Below are positions 36,096 to 46,542 of a stretch of DNA of 64,000 nucleotides, piece by piece. Both the position numbers and the translations under genes were made by a program. Source of the DNA: Mesorhizobium ciceri biovar biserrulae WSM1271 (GTDB lineage: Bacteria > Pseudomonadota > Alphaproteobacteria > Rhizobiales > Rhizobiaceae); the NCBI RefSeq assembly GCF_000185905.1, contig NC_014923.1:3805501-3869500 (forward strand), read 5' to 3'. Every line of letters begins with the position of its first letter. Position 1 is the stretch's first letter. The notes under the pieces are model-generated. The model was not told where the DNA came from and did no database searches. It was given only the letters and a program-made list of their open reading frames with translations.

Positions 36096-36212
36096 TTATT
36101 CGCTGACGTGTAAGGGGGCCATCGCCTTCGGCGGCGACTGCTGATTGTCGCATGACGTCAGGAATGCCGCCGCGATTAGAAACAGACTCACGATACCGCT
36201 CAACTGAGACAT
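36096..36212 (-). CDS. Small lipoprotein, 38 residues
   Basis: Reading the minus strand gives a 38-residue peptide opening MSQLSGIVSLFLIAAAFLTS, then CDNQQSPPKA. A hydrophobic segment is followed by the lipobox LTSC with Cys at residue 21. After lipidation and cleavage only an 18-residue tail would remain. AGGAGGA lies eight bases before the ATG, an excellent site, and the stop abuts a strong hairpin. Size and layout resemble entericidin-like small lipoproteins, but sequence similarity is not evident. Asp at position +2 would in E. coli retain it in the inner membrane. Function unknown. Confidence 0.75.
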   Translation of the reverse strand: MSQLSGIVSLFLIAAAFLTSCDNQQSPPKAMAPLHVSE

Positions 36213-36378
36213 GGCGAAACTCCTCCTGTTTCGCCCCGCGCGCTGCACCTTAACCGGAAGTCAGCCGACCGTACATGACTTATGATGACGGCGATTTGCG
36301 CTTCGTGAATCGTTCGGAGGCCGATGCCGCGGCAATAATTGCCAGCGGGCCGATTGCCTTTTGCAGCACTTTGGCTAA

Positions 36379-37692
<1,314 letters not shown>

Positions 37693-37722
37693 TCCGGAAA
37701 CACCGGCTCATCGATACCGGAC

Positions 37723-37750
37723 AAAAGGGCGGGAGCATTCCCGCCCTTTT
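37723..37750 (+). terminator. Terminator of eno
   Basis: AAAAGGGCGGGA, GCAT, TCCCGCCCTTTTT, 30 bases after the stop. A nearly symmetrical A/T tail could also allow minus-strand use. Confidence 0.92.
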
Positions 37751-37902
37751 TCGTTTCGGCGCCGCCAAACAGGTCACCCGTAACCGTCCGTTAAGCACAA
37801 TCGGGCGAGAAAGATCGTGAGCCGCCTGAGTTCGCGGGCTGGAGCCGGATGATCTCAGGTCTGTTCGACCTGAAATCTGAATCCGACTCTAAATCAAAGA
37901 GA

Positions 37903-37955
37903 TAGAGCATGATGTCGTCCGAAAACCGCTTCACACTTTTCGGCATCATGCTCTA
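37903..37955. repeat. Palindromic intergenic repeat (copy 1 of 3 in the window)
   Basis: Outer arms TAGAGCATGATG and CATCATGCTCTA are perfect. The inner core, read on the minus strand, is CCGAAAAGTGTGAAGCGGTT TTCGG. The core recurs at 48993-49038 and 59355-59400. This is a recognisable rhizobial intergenic palindrome family. It ends 13 bases before the ftsB ATG, so its hairpin would sit in the leader of that gene. Confidence 0.75.
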
Positions 37956-37968
37956 GAGGAATCGGGCG

Positions 37969-38292
37969 ATGTGGACGCGTCAGCACAAGCAGAGAAACAC
38001 CGGCCGGCTGATCATTCCCTCGCTTTGCGTGGCGTTCCTGGCCTATTTCGGCTTTCATGCCTATCACGGCGAATTCGGTATCTACTCGAAATATCAGCTG
38101 GAAGCCCAGACGGTTGCGCTGCAGGGCCAGCTCGATGCGATCAAGGCGCGCCGCATGGAGCTCGAGCGCCGCGTTCGGCTGATGCATGAAGGCACGCTCG
38201 AGAAGGACATGCTCGATGAGCAGGCGCGCAAGGCGCTCAATCTGTCCCAAGCTGACGAAATCACCATTATGTTGCCGGCCTCGGCGAAATAA
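37969..38292 (+). CDS. FtsB/DivIC-family septum formation initiator
   Basis: A 107-residue bitopic membrane protein: a short cytoplasmic N-terminus, one membrane helix (about residues 14-32, LIIPSLCVAFLAYFGFHAY), then a coiled coil (LEAQTVALQGQLDAIKARR) and the conserved LEKDMLDEQARKALNL. It should act at the divisome with FtsL and FtsQ. The ATG follows the palindromic repeat by 13 bases, which leaves little room for a ribosome-binding site other than GAGGAA. Position between eno and pdhA is conserved in alphaproteobacteria. Confidence 0.9.
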   Translation: MWTRQHKQRNTGRLIIPSLCVAFLAYFGFHAYHGEFGIYSKYQLEAQTVALQGQLDAIKARRMELERRVRLMHEGTLEKDMLDEQARKALNLSQADEITIMLPASAK

Positions 38293-38409
38293 CTGATTTC
38301 AAGTTAATCACCAATATTTTCAATGATTTTAATCGCTTAGGCGCATGCCAGCTATGCAAATTCGGCATGGCGCAACGCTTTGACGCGTGTTAGCCTCCCT
38401 AAAATCGGT

Positions 38410-38451
38410 GGGGAGGAGCTGATCTCCCCAGAGCAGATTTCATCCTGCTCT
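38410..38451. promoter_or_regulatory. Two adjacent stem-loops upstream of pdhA
   Basis: GGGGAG-N8-CTCCCC (38410-38429) and AGAGCAG-N8-CTGCTCT (38430-38451) abut each other 35 bases before the pdhA ATG. Either is an operator-like inverted repeat or a leader hairpin; no known factor can be assigned. Confidence 0.35.
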
Positions 38452-38486
38452 AATGTCCACGAAGAGACGCCAACAGGGAGTGATGC

Positions 38487-39524
38487 ATGGCCACCGCCGC
38501 CAGAAAAGCGCCTGCCAAATCCAAATCCGACGGCAAATCGGGGCTTTCGGCCCCCAAACCTGTCGAATTCACCAAGGACGAAGAGCTTGCCGCTTACCGG
38601 CACATGCTGCTCATCCGTCGTTTCGAGGAAAAGGCCGGCCAGCTCTACGGCATGGGTTTCATCGGCGGCTTCTGCCACCTCTATATCGGCCAGGAAGCGG
38701 TCGTCACCGGCATGAAGATGGCGCTGATCGACGGCGATCAGATGATCACCGCCTATCGCGACCACGGCCACATGCTGGCGATGGAGCTGTCGCCGCGCGG
38801 CGTCATGGCCGAGCTGACCGGGCGTCGCGGCGGCCTGTCACGGGGCAAGGGTGGCTCCATGCACATGTTCTCCAAGGAAAAGCACTTTTATGGCGGCCAC
38901 GGCATCGTCGGCGCGCAGGTGTCGCTCGGCACGGGCTTGGCCTTCGCCAACCGCTACCGCGACAACAACAATGTCTCGCTGACCTATTTCGGCGACGGTG
39001 CGGCCAACCAGGGCCAGGTCTATGAAAGCTTCAACATGGCCTCGCTGTGGAAGCTGCCGGTGATCTACATCATCGAGAACAACCGGTATGCCATGGGCAC
39101 CTCGGTGTCGCGCTCTTCGGCGGAAACCAATTTTTCGCACCGTGGCGCTTCGTTCAAGATTCCCGGCATCCAGGTCGACGGCATGGACGTGCGCGCTGTC
39201 AAGGCCGCCGGCGACCAGGCGACCGAATGGTGCCGCGCCGGCAACGGGCCGATCATTCTCGAAATGCAGACCTACCGCTACCGGGGGCACTCGATGTCCG
39301 ATCCGGCGAAATACCGCTCGAAGGAAGAAGTGCAGAAGATGCGCTCCGACCATGACCCGATCGAACAGGTCAAGGCGCGGCTCATCGAGAAGAAGTGGGC
39401 AACCGAGGACGAGCTTAAGACCATCGACAAGGAGGTCCGCGACATCGTCGCTGACGCCGCCGAATTTGCCCAGAACGATGCAGAGCCGGATCCGTCCGAG
39501 CTCTGGACCGATATCGTATTGTAA
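38487..39524 (+). CDS. pdhA: Pyruvate dehydrogenase E1 component, alpha subunit
   Basis: A 345-residue thiamine-diphosphate enzyme subunit. RRFEEKAGQLYGMGFIGGFC near residue 50 and the ThDP motif GDGAANQGQVYESFNMA are clear, with the phosphorylation-loop-like YRYRGHSMSDPAKYRSKEE after it. With PdhB it decarboxylates pyruvate and acetylates the lipoyl group of E2. A lysine-, alanine- and proline-rich N-terminal lead (about 28 residues) probably docks on the complex. GGGAG precedes the ATG. First gene of pdhA-pdhB-pdhC-orf-GDSL-lpdA. Confidence 0.97.
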   Translation: MATAARKAPAKSKSDGKSGLSAPKPVEFTKDEELAAYRHMLLIRRFEEKAGQLYGMGFIGGFCHLYIGQEAVVTGMKMALIDGDQMITAYRDHGHMLAMELSPRGVMAELTGRRGGLSRGKGGSMHMFSKEKHFYGGHGIVGAQVSLGTGLAFANRYRDNNNVSLTYFGDGAANQGQVYESFNMASLWKLPVIYIIENNRYAMGTSVSRSSAETNFSHRGASFKIPGIQVDGMDVRAVKAAGDQATEWCRAGNGPIILEMQTYRYRGHSMSDPAKYRSKEEVQKMRSDHDPIEQVKARLIEKKWATEDELKTIDKEVRDIVADAAEFAQNDAEPDPSELWTDIVL

Positions 39525-39539
39525 CGGGAGGGCAAGGAC

Positions 39540-40943
<1,404 letters not shown>

Positions 40944-40961
40944 ACCGGGCGGGAGGACAAA

Positions 40962-42377
40962 ATGCCAATCAACATCACCATGCCGGCCCTGTCGCCCACG
41001 ATGGAAGAGGGCAATCTGTCCAAGTGGCTCGTCAAGGAAGGCGACAAGGTTTCGCCGGGCGATGTCATTGCCGAGATCGAGACCGACAAGGCGACGATGG
41101 AAGTCGAGGCTGTCGATGAGGGCACGGTAGCAAAGCTCGTCGTTCCCGCCGGCACCGAAGGCGTCAAGGTCAACGCTCTGATCGCCGTGCTCGCTGCCGA
41201 AGGTGAGGATGCAGGCGCTGCCGCGAAAAGCGGGGGCGATGCTGCTCCAGCGAAAGCCGAGGCCAAGCAGGACAAGGCGCCAGTCCCCCCACCCGTGGGG
41301 GAGATGTCGACGAAGTCGACAGAGGGGGGCGCTGTCCCGCCGTCCTCTCAGCGCGAGACGCCCCCCTCTGGCCTGCCGGCCATCTCTCCCACAAGGGGGG
41401 AGATCAGCCAGTCGCCGGAAGGACGCACCTTCGCGTCGCCGCTCGCACGTCGCATAGCCAAGGAAGCCGGTGTCGATGTGTCTGCCGTGACCGGCACCGG
41501 TCCGCATGGCCGGGTGGTGAAGGCGGATGTCGACGCGGCGATTGCCGGTGGCGGCGCCCAGGCGGCGCCTGCCGCCAAGGCTCCGGCTGGCGTGCCGGCT
41601 GCTGCTCCTGCCGCGCCGGTAAAGGCGATGTCGGACGATCAGGTGCTGAAACTGTTCGAACAGGGCTCCTATGACCTCGTCCCGCATGACAATATGCGCA
41701 AGACCATTGCGCGCCGCCTGGTCGAGGCCAAGACCACCATTCCGCATTTCTACCTGACGCTCGACTGCGAGCTCGATGCGCTGCTGGCGCTGCGCACGCA
41801 GATCAATGCGGCAGCCCCGGTGAAGAAGACCGACAAGGGTGATGCTCCGGCCTACAAGCTGTCGGTCAACGATATGGTCATCAAGGCGATGGCGATGGCG
41901 CTGAAGGCAGTGCCCGATGCCAATGCCTCGTGGACTGAAAGCGCCATGGTCAAGCACAAGCACGCCGATGTCGGCGTTGCCGTGTCGATCCCCGGCGGGC
42001 TGATCACACCGATCATCCGCAAAGCCGACGAAAAGACGCTGTCCACCATCTCCAACGAGATGAAGGATCTGGCCAGTCGCGCGCGCAGCCGCAAGCTGAA
42101 GCCGGAAGAGTATCAGGGTGGCACCACGGCGGTGTCCAATCTCGGCATGTTCGGCATCAAGGATTTTGCCGCGGTCATCAACCCGCCGCACGCGACCATC
42201 CTGGCGGTCGGCGCCGGCGAGGAGCGGGCAGTGGTCAAGAATGGCGAAATCAAGATCGCCACCGTGATGTCGGTGACGCTGTCGACCGACCACCGCGCCG
42301 TGGACGGTGCGCTGGGTGCCGAACTGCTGGTCGCCTTCAAGCGCCTGATCGAGAACCCGATGGGCATGCTGGTTTAG
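40962..42377 (+). CDS. pdhC: Dihydrolipoamide acetyltransferase (PDH E2) carrying a palindromic-repeat insert
   Basis: A 471-residue E2: lipoyl domain (1-80, Lys43), linker, E3/E1-binding domain (about 158-195; FASPLARRIAKEAGVDVSAV and GTGPHGRVVKADV), and catalytic core ending in the active-site DHRAVDGALGAE. The first linker (about residues 108-148) is encoded by an intergenic-type palindromic repeat that stays in frame and gives a Pro/Ser/Gly-rich peptide (VPPPVGEMSTKSTEGGAV). Since linkers need only be flexible, function should persist. It transfers the acetyl group to CoA. GGGAGG lies before the ATG. Confidence 0.97.
   Translation: MPINITMPALSPTMEEGNLSKWLVKEGDKVSPGDVIAEIETDKATMEVEAVDEGTVAKLVVPAGTEGVKVNALIAVLAAEGEDAGAAAKSGGDAAPAKAEAKQDKAPVPPPVGEMSTKSTEGGAVPPSSQRETPPSGLPAISPTRGEISQSPEGRTFASPLARRIAKEAGVDVSAVTGTGPHGRVVKADVDAAIAGGGAQAAPAAKAPAGVPAAAPAAPVKAMSDDQVLKLFEQGSYDLVPHDNMRKTIARRLVEAKTTIPHFYLTLDCELDALLALRTQINAAAPVKKTDKGDAPAYKLSVNDMVIKAMAMALKAVPDANASWTESAMVKHKHADVGVAVSIPGGLITPIIRKADEKTLSTISNEMKDLASRARSRKLKPEEYQGGTTAVSNLGMFGIKDFAAVINPPHATILAVGAGEERAVVKNGEIKIATVMSVTLSTDHRAVDGALGAELLVAFKRLIENPMGMLV
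41285..41405. repeat. Rhizobial palindromic repeat inserted in frame within pdhC
   Basis: About 120 bases forming two imperfect inverted arms. The left arm reads CCCCCCACCCGTGGGGGAGA then TGTCGACGAAGTCGACAGAG and GGGGGCG. The right arm is the inverted counterpart: GACGCCCCCCTCTGG, CTGCCGG, CATCTCTCCCACAAGGGGGG. Base composition and arm structure match the intergenic TCTCCCC...GGGGGAGATGTCG repeat family of Mesorhizobium known from memory. It adds a whole number of codons, with no stop, to the pdhC linker. Confidence 0.75.
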
Positions 42378-42392
42378 GGAAGCGAGAGGGCG

Positions 42393-42530
42393 GTGCGGAT
42401 AGTCTTCACCAGCCTCTTCGCTTTCATCATTTCCGGATTCGCCACCGGACTGGCTGCTCGGAAACGGGCGGTCACAACCCATGGATGGCGGGTGAAGCAT
42501 GGGTTGATCGACGCGCAGGTGGGTGCATGA
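42393..42530 (+). CDS. Possible 45-residue membrane peptide in the pdh operon
   Basis: A short frame starting GTG after GAGAGGG, encoding a hydrophobic helix (VFTSLFAFIISGFATGLAA) and a basic tail with WRVKHGLIDAQVGA. It begins 15 bases after pdhC and ends in an ATGA overlap with the GDSL hydrolase ATG, so it fits the operon's spacing. The rather short gap between the Shine-Dalgarno-like site and the GTG, and the lack of a recognised family, keep confidence moderate. If real, it would be coupled to the hydrolase. Confidence 0.45.
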   Translation: MRIVFTSLFAFIISGFATGLAARKRAVTTHGWRVKHGLIDAQVGA

Positions 42531-43162
42531 AGACGGTTCTTTGTTACGGCGACTCGCTGACCTGGGGCTACAATGCCGAAGGTGGCCGCCATGCGCTGGA
42601 AGACCGCTGGCCAAGCGTGCTGCAGGCCGGCCTTGGCAGTGGCGTCGAAGTTATCGCCGAAGGCCTCAATGGCCGTACCACCGCCTTCGACGACCACCTG
42701 GCCGGTGCTGATCGCAACGGCGCCAGGCTGCTGCCAACGGTGCTGACGACGCATGCGCCGATCGACCTGATTGTCATCATGCTCGGCGCCAACGACATGA
42801 AGCCGTGGATCCACGGCAATCCCGTCGCGGCCAAGCAGGGTATCCAGCGGCTGATCGACATCGTGCGCGGTCACGACTATCCGTTCGACTGGCCGGCGCC
42901 GCAGATCCTCATCGTTTCGCCGCCTGTCGTCAGTCGCACCGAAAATGCCGAATTCAAGGAAATGTTTGCCGGCGGCGACGACGCCTCGAAGTTTTTGGCA
43001 CCGCAATATGCCGCGCTCGCCGATGAGGCCGGCTGCGGCTTCTTCGACGCCGGCAGCGTGGCGCAAACCACACCTCTCGACGGTGTTCATCTTGACGCCG
43101 AAAATACGCGAAACATCGGCGAGGCGCTGACACCAGTCGTGCGCGTCATGCTGGAATTGTGA
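42527..43162 (+). CDS. SGNH/GDSL-family hydrolase (arylesterase-like)
   Basis: A 211-residue SGNH hydrolase: block I YGDSLTWGYN, block III GANDMK (Asn), and the final DGVHLDAE holding the Asp and His. There is no signal peptide, so it acts in the cytoplasm. It resembles arylesterase/acyl-CoA-thioesterase-like members. The ATG at 42527 has AGGTGGG upstream; an in-frame start at 42485 is not needed. It sits between E2 and E3 genes of PDH, an arrangement I associate with other rhizobia. Possible roles are hydrolysis of an inhibitory thioester or ester, but that is speculative. Confidence 0.9.
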   Translation: MKTVLCYGDSLTWGYNAEGGRHALEDRWPSVLQAGLGSGVEVIAEGLNGRTTAFDDHLAGADRNGARLLPTVLTTHAPIDLIVIMLGANDMKPWIHGNPVAAKQGIQRLIDIVRGHDYPFDWPAPQILIVSPPVVSRTENAEFKEMFAGGDDASKFLAPQYAALADEAGCGFFDAGSVAQTTPLDGVHLDAENTRNIGEALTPVVRVMLEL

Positions 43163-43174
43163 AGGAGAAAACCC

Positions 43175-44620
43175 GTGGCTGAGAACTATGACGTCATCAT
43201 CATCGGCTCCGGTCCCGGCGGCTATGTCACCGCGGTGCGTTCCGCGCAGCTCGGCTTCAAGACGGCGATCGTCGAGCGCGAGCATCTCGGCGGCATTTGC
43301 CTTAACTGGGGCTGCATCCCGACCAAGGCGCTGCTGCGCTCGGCCGAGATCATGCACTATTCGGATCACCTGAAGGATTACGGGCTGAAGCTCGACGGCA
43401 AGGTCAGCGTGGACACATCGGCCGTCGTTGACCGCTCGCGCAAGGTGTCGCTGCGGCTCAATGGCGGCGTTGCCTTCCTGATGAAGAAGAACAAGGTCGA
43501 CGTCATCTGGGGCGAGGCCAAGCTTTCGAAGGCGGGCGAGATCGTCGTGTCCAAGACGGCCAAGAAGCCGATGGAGCCACAGCCGCCGGTGCCGAAAGGC
43601 GTCAAGGGCGAGGGCACCTATACCGCCAAGCACATCATCCTGGCGACCGGCGCCCGGCCACGCGCGCTGCCCGGCATCGAGCCGGACGGAAAGCTGATCT
43701 GGACCTATTTCGAGGCCATGGTGCCGAAGGAGATGCCGAAGTCGTTGCTCGTCATGGGGTCGGGCGCCATCGGCATCGAATTCGCCTCCTTCTACCGCAC
43801 AATGGGCGCCGAGGTGACGGTGGTCGAATTGCTGCCGGCGGTGATGCCGGTCGAGGACGCCGAAGTCTCGAAGTTCGCGCAGAAGCAGTTCGAGAAGCAA
43901 GGCATGAAGATCATCCTCGAAGCCAAGGTGACCAAGGTCGAGAAGGGCACGAACTCGGTCACCGCGCATGTCGAGATGAAGGATGGCAAGGTCGAGAAGA
44001 TCACCGCCGACCGGATGATCTCGGCCGTCGGCGTGCAGGGCAATATCGAAGGCCTCGGACTCGAGGCGCTTGGCGTGAAGACCGAACGCGGCTGCGTCGT
44101 CATCGATGGTTACGGCAAAACCAATGTGCCGGGCATCTACGCCATCGGCGATGTCGCCGGCCCGCCGATGCTCGCCCACAAGGCCGAACATGAGGGTGTC
44201 GTGTGCATCGAGAAGATCGCTGATTTTCCTGGCGTACATGCCACCGACAAGCTGAAGATTCCGGGCTGCACCTACTGCAATCCGCAGGTCGCCTCGGTTG
44301 GCCTGACCGAAGCCAAGGCCAAGGCCGAGGGCTGGGATATCCGGGTCGGGCGCTTCCAGTTCGCCGCCAATGGCAAGGCGATCGCGCTCGGTGAGGATCA
44401 GGGCTTCATCAAGACCATCTTCGACAAGAAGACCGGTCAATTGCTCGGCGCCCACATGGTCGGCGCCGAAGTGACCGAACTGATCCAGGGCTTCGTCGTG
44501 GCGATGAACCTGGAGACGACCGAGGAAGAGCTGATGCACACCATCTTCCCGCACCCGACGCTGTCGGAGATGATGAAGGAAAGCGTGCTCGACGCCTATG
44601 GCCGCGCGCTCAACGCGTGA
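43175..44620 (+). CDS. lpdA: Dihydrolipoyl dehydrogenase (PDH E3)
   Basis: A 481-residue flavoprotein. It has FAD motif VIIIGSGPGGYVTAV, redox-active GGICLNWGCIPTKALL (the CxxxxC disulfide), NAD motif LLVMGSGAIGIEFASFY, and C-terminal HPTLSEMMKE with the catalytic His. It reoxidises dihydrolipoyl groups of PdhB and PdhC and reduces NAD. The start is GTG with AAGGAG upstream, 12 bases after the GDSL gene. An insert around residues 125-150 (KTAKKPMEPQPPVPKGVKGE) is found in similar rhizobial PDH-linked E3s. Confidence 0.97.
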   Translation: MAENYDVIIIGSGPGGYVTAVRSAQLGFKTAIVEREHLGGICLNWGCIPTKALLRSAEIMHYSDHLKDYGLKLDGKVSVDTSAVVDRSRKVSLRLNGGVAFLMKKNKVDVIWGEAKLSKAGEIVVSKTAKKPMEPQPPVPKGVKGEGTYTAKHIILATGARPRALPGIEPDGKLIWTYFEAMVPKEMPKSLLVMGSGAIGIEFASFYRTMGAEVTVVELLPAVMPVEDAEVSKFAQKQFEKQGMKIILEAKVTKVEKGTNSVTAHVEMKDGKVEKITADRMISAVGVQGNIEGLGLEALGVKTERGCVVIDGYGKTNVPGIYAIGDVAGPPMLAHKAEHEGVVCIEKIADFPGVHATDKLKIPGCTYCNPQVASVGLTEAKAKAEGWDIRVGRFQFAANGKAIALGEDQGFIKTIFDKKTGQLLGAHMVGAEVTELIQGFVVAMNLETTEEELMHTIFPHPTLSEMMKESVLDAYGRALNA

Positions 44621-44709
44621 TAGATTGAAAGCGCTGCTACAGATGGAACCCGGCGGCAAGGTACATCGTTTGCGGATGCACTTTCATCCATCACACAAGG
44701 AGAAGGCAT

Positions 44710-44967
44710 ATGCACCTGAATGGCGTCGGCTGGATAGCAGCCATCATCATCGGCGGCCTGGCAGGCTGGTTCGCCGAAATGTTCATGAAGAGCAACACCG
44801 GCATCTTCATGAACATCGTTATGGGCATCGTCGGCGCGATCGTACTGAACGCCATTCTGCAGGCTCTCAATTTTGGCCCGTTCGGCGTCGGCTGGATTGC
44901 CTATCTGATCACCGGCTTTATCGGTGCCTGCCTGCTGATCTGGGCGGGACGCCTGGTGCGCCGCTGA
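44710..44967 (+). CDS. GlsB/YeaQ/YmgE-family stress-response membrane protein
   Basis: An 85-residue membrane protein with three predicted helices: GWIAAIIIGGLAGWFAEMFM, then FMNIVMGIVGAIVLNAIL and GWIAYLITGFIGACLLIWAG. The signature GIVGAIVLN fits the transglycosylase-associated/GlsB family. The function is not known; E. coli members respond to stress. AAGGAG precedes the ATG. A terminator follows, so this ends the transcript from pdhA or forms a separate unit. Confidence 0.92.
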   Translation: MHLNGVGWIAAIIIGGLAGWFAEMFMKSNTGIFMNIVMGIVGAIVLNAILQALNFGPFGVGWIAYLITGFIGACLLIWAGRLVRR

Positions 44968-44989
44968 CATCCCTGAAGAGCTGCCATGC

Positions 44990-45032
44990 GAAAAAGGCTG
45001 TTGCGGCATGCGCCGCAGCGGCCTTTTTCTTT
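44990..45032 (+). terminator. Terminator after the GlsB-like gene
   Basis: GAAAAAGGC...TTGCGGC, AT, GCGCCGCAGC...GGCCTTTTTC, a long imperfect stem with T-rich end on both strands. It separates pdh-lpdA from lipA. Confidence 0.85.
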
Positions 45033-45105
45033 GCGCCGAAAAGTCCTAGATGACGTTATGACAACGAACGCCTGACTGGCGCTCGCCAATGAACCAGGTT
45101 TCCCG

Positions 45106-46071
45106 ATGGTCACTGTCCTCGATACGATCGCCAACGCACCGCGCCTGCGGCATCCGGAAAAGGCGCACAAGCCTGATCAGGATGTCCTGCGCAAGCCCGA
45201 CTGGATACGCGTCAAGGCGCCGACGTCGAAGGGCTATGCCGAAACGCGCGAAATCGTGAAGTCGCACAAGCTGGTGACGGTCTGCGAAGAGGCCGGCTGC
45301 CCCAACATCGGCGAGTGCTGGGAAAAGAAGCACGCCACCTTCATGATCATGGGCGAGATCTGCACCCGCGCCTGCGCTTTCTGCAACGTCGCCACGGGCA
45401 TTCCAACTGCTCTTGACCCGGATGAACCGGCCCGCGTCGCGCATGCGGTCAAGCAGATGGGCCTTACCCATGTCGTCATCACCTCGGTCGACCGCGACGA
45501 CCTCGCCGATGGCGGTGCGCAGCATTTCGCCGAGGTCATCCGCGCCATCCGGGCGGCGACGCCGCTGACGACGATCGAAATCCTGACGCCCGACTTCCTG
45601 CGCAAGGACGGCGCGCTGGAGATCGTCGTGGCGGCCAAACCCGACGTCTTCAACCACAATCTCGAAACCGTTCCGTCGAACTATCTGACGGTTCGTCCGG
45701 GCGCCCGCTATTTCCATTCGATCCGGCTGTTGCAGCGGGTCAAGGAGCTTGATCCGTCGATCTTCACCAAGTCCGGCATCATGGTGGGGCTGGGCGAAGA
45801 ACGGAATGAAATCCTGCAGTTGATGGACGATCTGCGTTCGGCCAATGTCGACTTCATGACCATAGGCCAGTATCTGCAGCCGTCGAAGAAGCACCACCCG
45901 GTGATCCGCTTTGTTACGCCGGAGGAGTTCAAATCCTTTGAGACGATCGGCCGGACCAAGGGTTTCCTGCTGGTGGCGTCCAGCCCGCTGACGCGTTCAT
46001 CGCATCACGCCGGCGACGATTTCGCCAAGCTGCGTGCGGCACGGGAAGCGATTCTCAAGAAATCAGCTTAA
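45106..46071 (+). CDS. lipA: Lipoyl synthase
   Basis: A 321-residue radical-SAM enzyme with both clusters visible: the auxiliary [12 protein letters not shown] and the radical-[25 protein letters not shown] and GLGEERNEI follow, with the C-terminal RSSHHAG Ser ligand. It inserts sulfur into octanoyl groups of the lipoyl domains, here supplied by pdhB and pdhC just upstream. AGG precedes the ATG. It is followed closely by ratA. Confidence 0.98.
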   Translation: MVTVLDTIANAPRLRHPEKAHKPDQDVLRKPDWIRVKAPTSKGYAETREIVKSHKLVTVCEEAGCPNIGECWEKKHATFMIMGEICTRACAFCNVATGIPTALDPDEPARVAHAVKQMGLTHVVITSVDRDDLADGGAQHFAEVIRAIRAATPLTTIEILTPDFLRKDGALEIVVAAKPDVFNHNLETVPSNYLTVRPGARYFHSIRLLQRVKELDPSIFTKSGIMVGLGEERNEILQLMDDLRSANVDFMTIGQYLQPSKKHHPVIRFVTPEEFKSFETIGRTKGFLLVASSPLTRSSHHAGDDFAKLRAAREAILKKSA

Positions 46072-46083
46072 TCAGCCGGTTTC

Positions 46084-46539
46084 ATGCCAAAATTCGAAGC
46101 CACCCGACGCGTATCCCATACACCCGAGCAGATGTTCGCTTTGGTCGCCGATGTTGAATCCTATCCGCAATTCCTGCCGCTTTGCGAAGCGCTGACGGTT
46201 CGCTCGCGCAAGGAGCGTGACGGGCGTACCGTTCTCCTTGCCGACATGAGCATCGGCTACAAGGCGATCCGCGAAACCTTCACGACGCAGGTACTGCTGA
46301 AGCCCGACGAGAACACCATCGACGTGAAGTACATCGACGGGCCGTTCAAATATTTGAGCAATGTCTGGCGTTTCGAACCCGACGGCGCCGGTTGCGCCGT
46401 CCGCTTCTTCATCGACTACGAGTTCAAGAGCCGCATTCTGGGCGCGGTCATGGGAACCATGTTCGATCGTGCCTTCCGCATGTTCGCCGAAGCCTTTGAG
46501 AAGCGCGCCGACGTCATCTACGGTACAAAACCGTCTTGA
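46084..46539 (+). CDS. COQ10/RatA-type START-domain protein
   Basis: A 151-residue START-like protein beginning FEATRRVSHTPEQMFALVAD, followed by YPQFLPLCEALTV and the tail AFEKRADVIYG. E. coli RatA was named as a toxin acting on ribosome assembly, but the eukaryotic and alphaproteobacterial relatives (COQ10) bind coenzyme Q or lipids; the ubiquinone role is more likely here. No ratB-like partner is next to it. The start ATG is 12 bases after lipA. It lies three bases from plsY. Confidence 0.92.
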   Translation: MPKFEATRRVSHTPEQMFALVADVESYPQFLPLCEALTVRSRKERDGRTVLLADMSIGYKAIRETFTTQVLLKPDENTIDVKYIDGPFKYLSNVWRFEPDGAGCAVRFFIDYEFKSRILGAVMGTMFDRAFRMFAEAFEKRADVIYGTKPS

Positions 46540-46542
46540 GGC

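Noticed and set aside
46084-46539. RatA as part of a toxin-antitoxin pair
   Set aside because: No RatB-like or antitoxin gene adjoins it, and the alphaproteobacterial family is better explained as COQ10-like lipid/ubiquinone binding.
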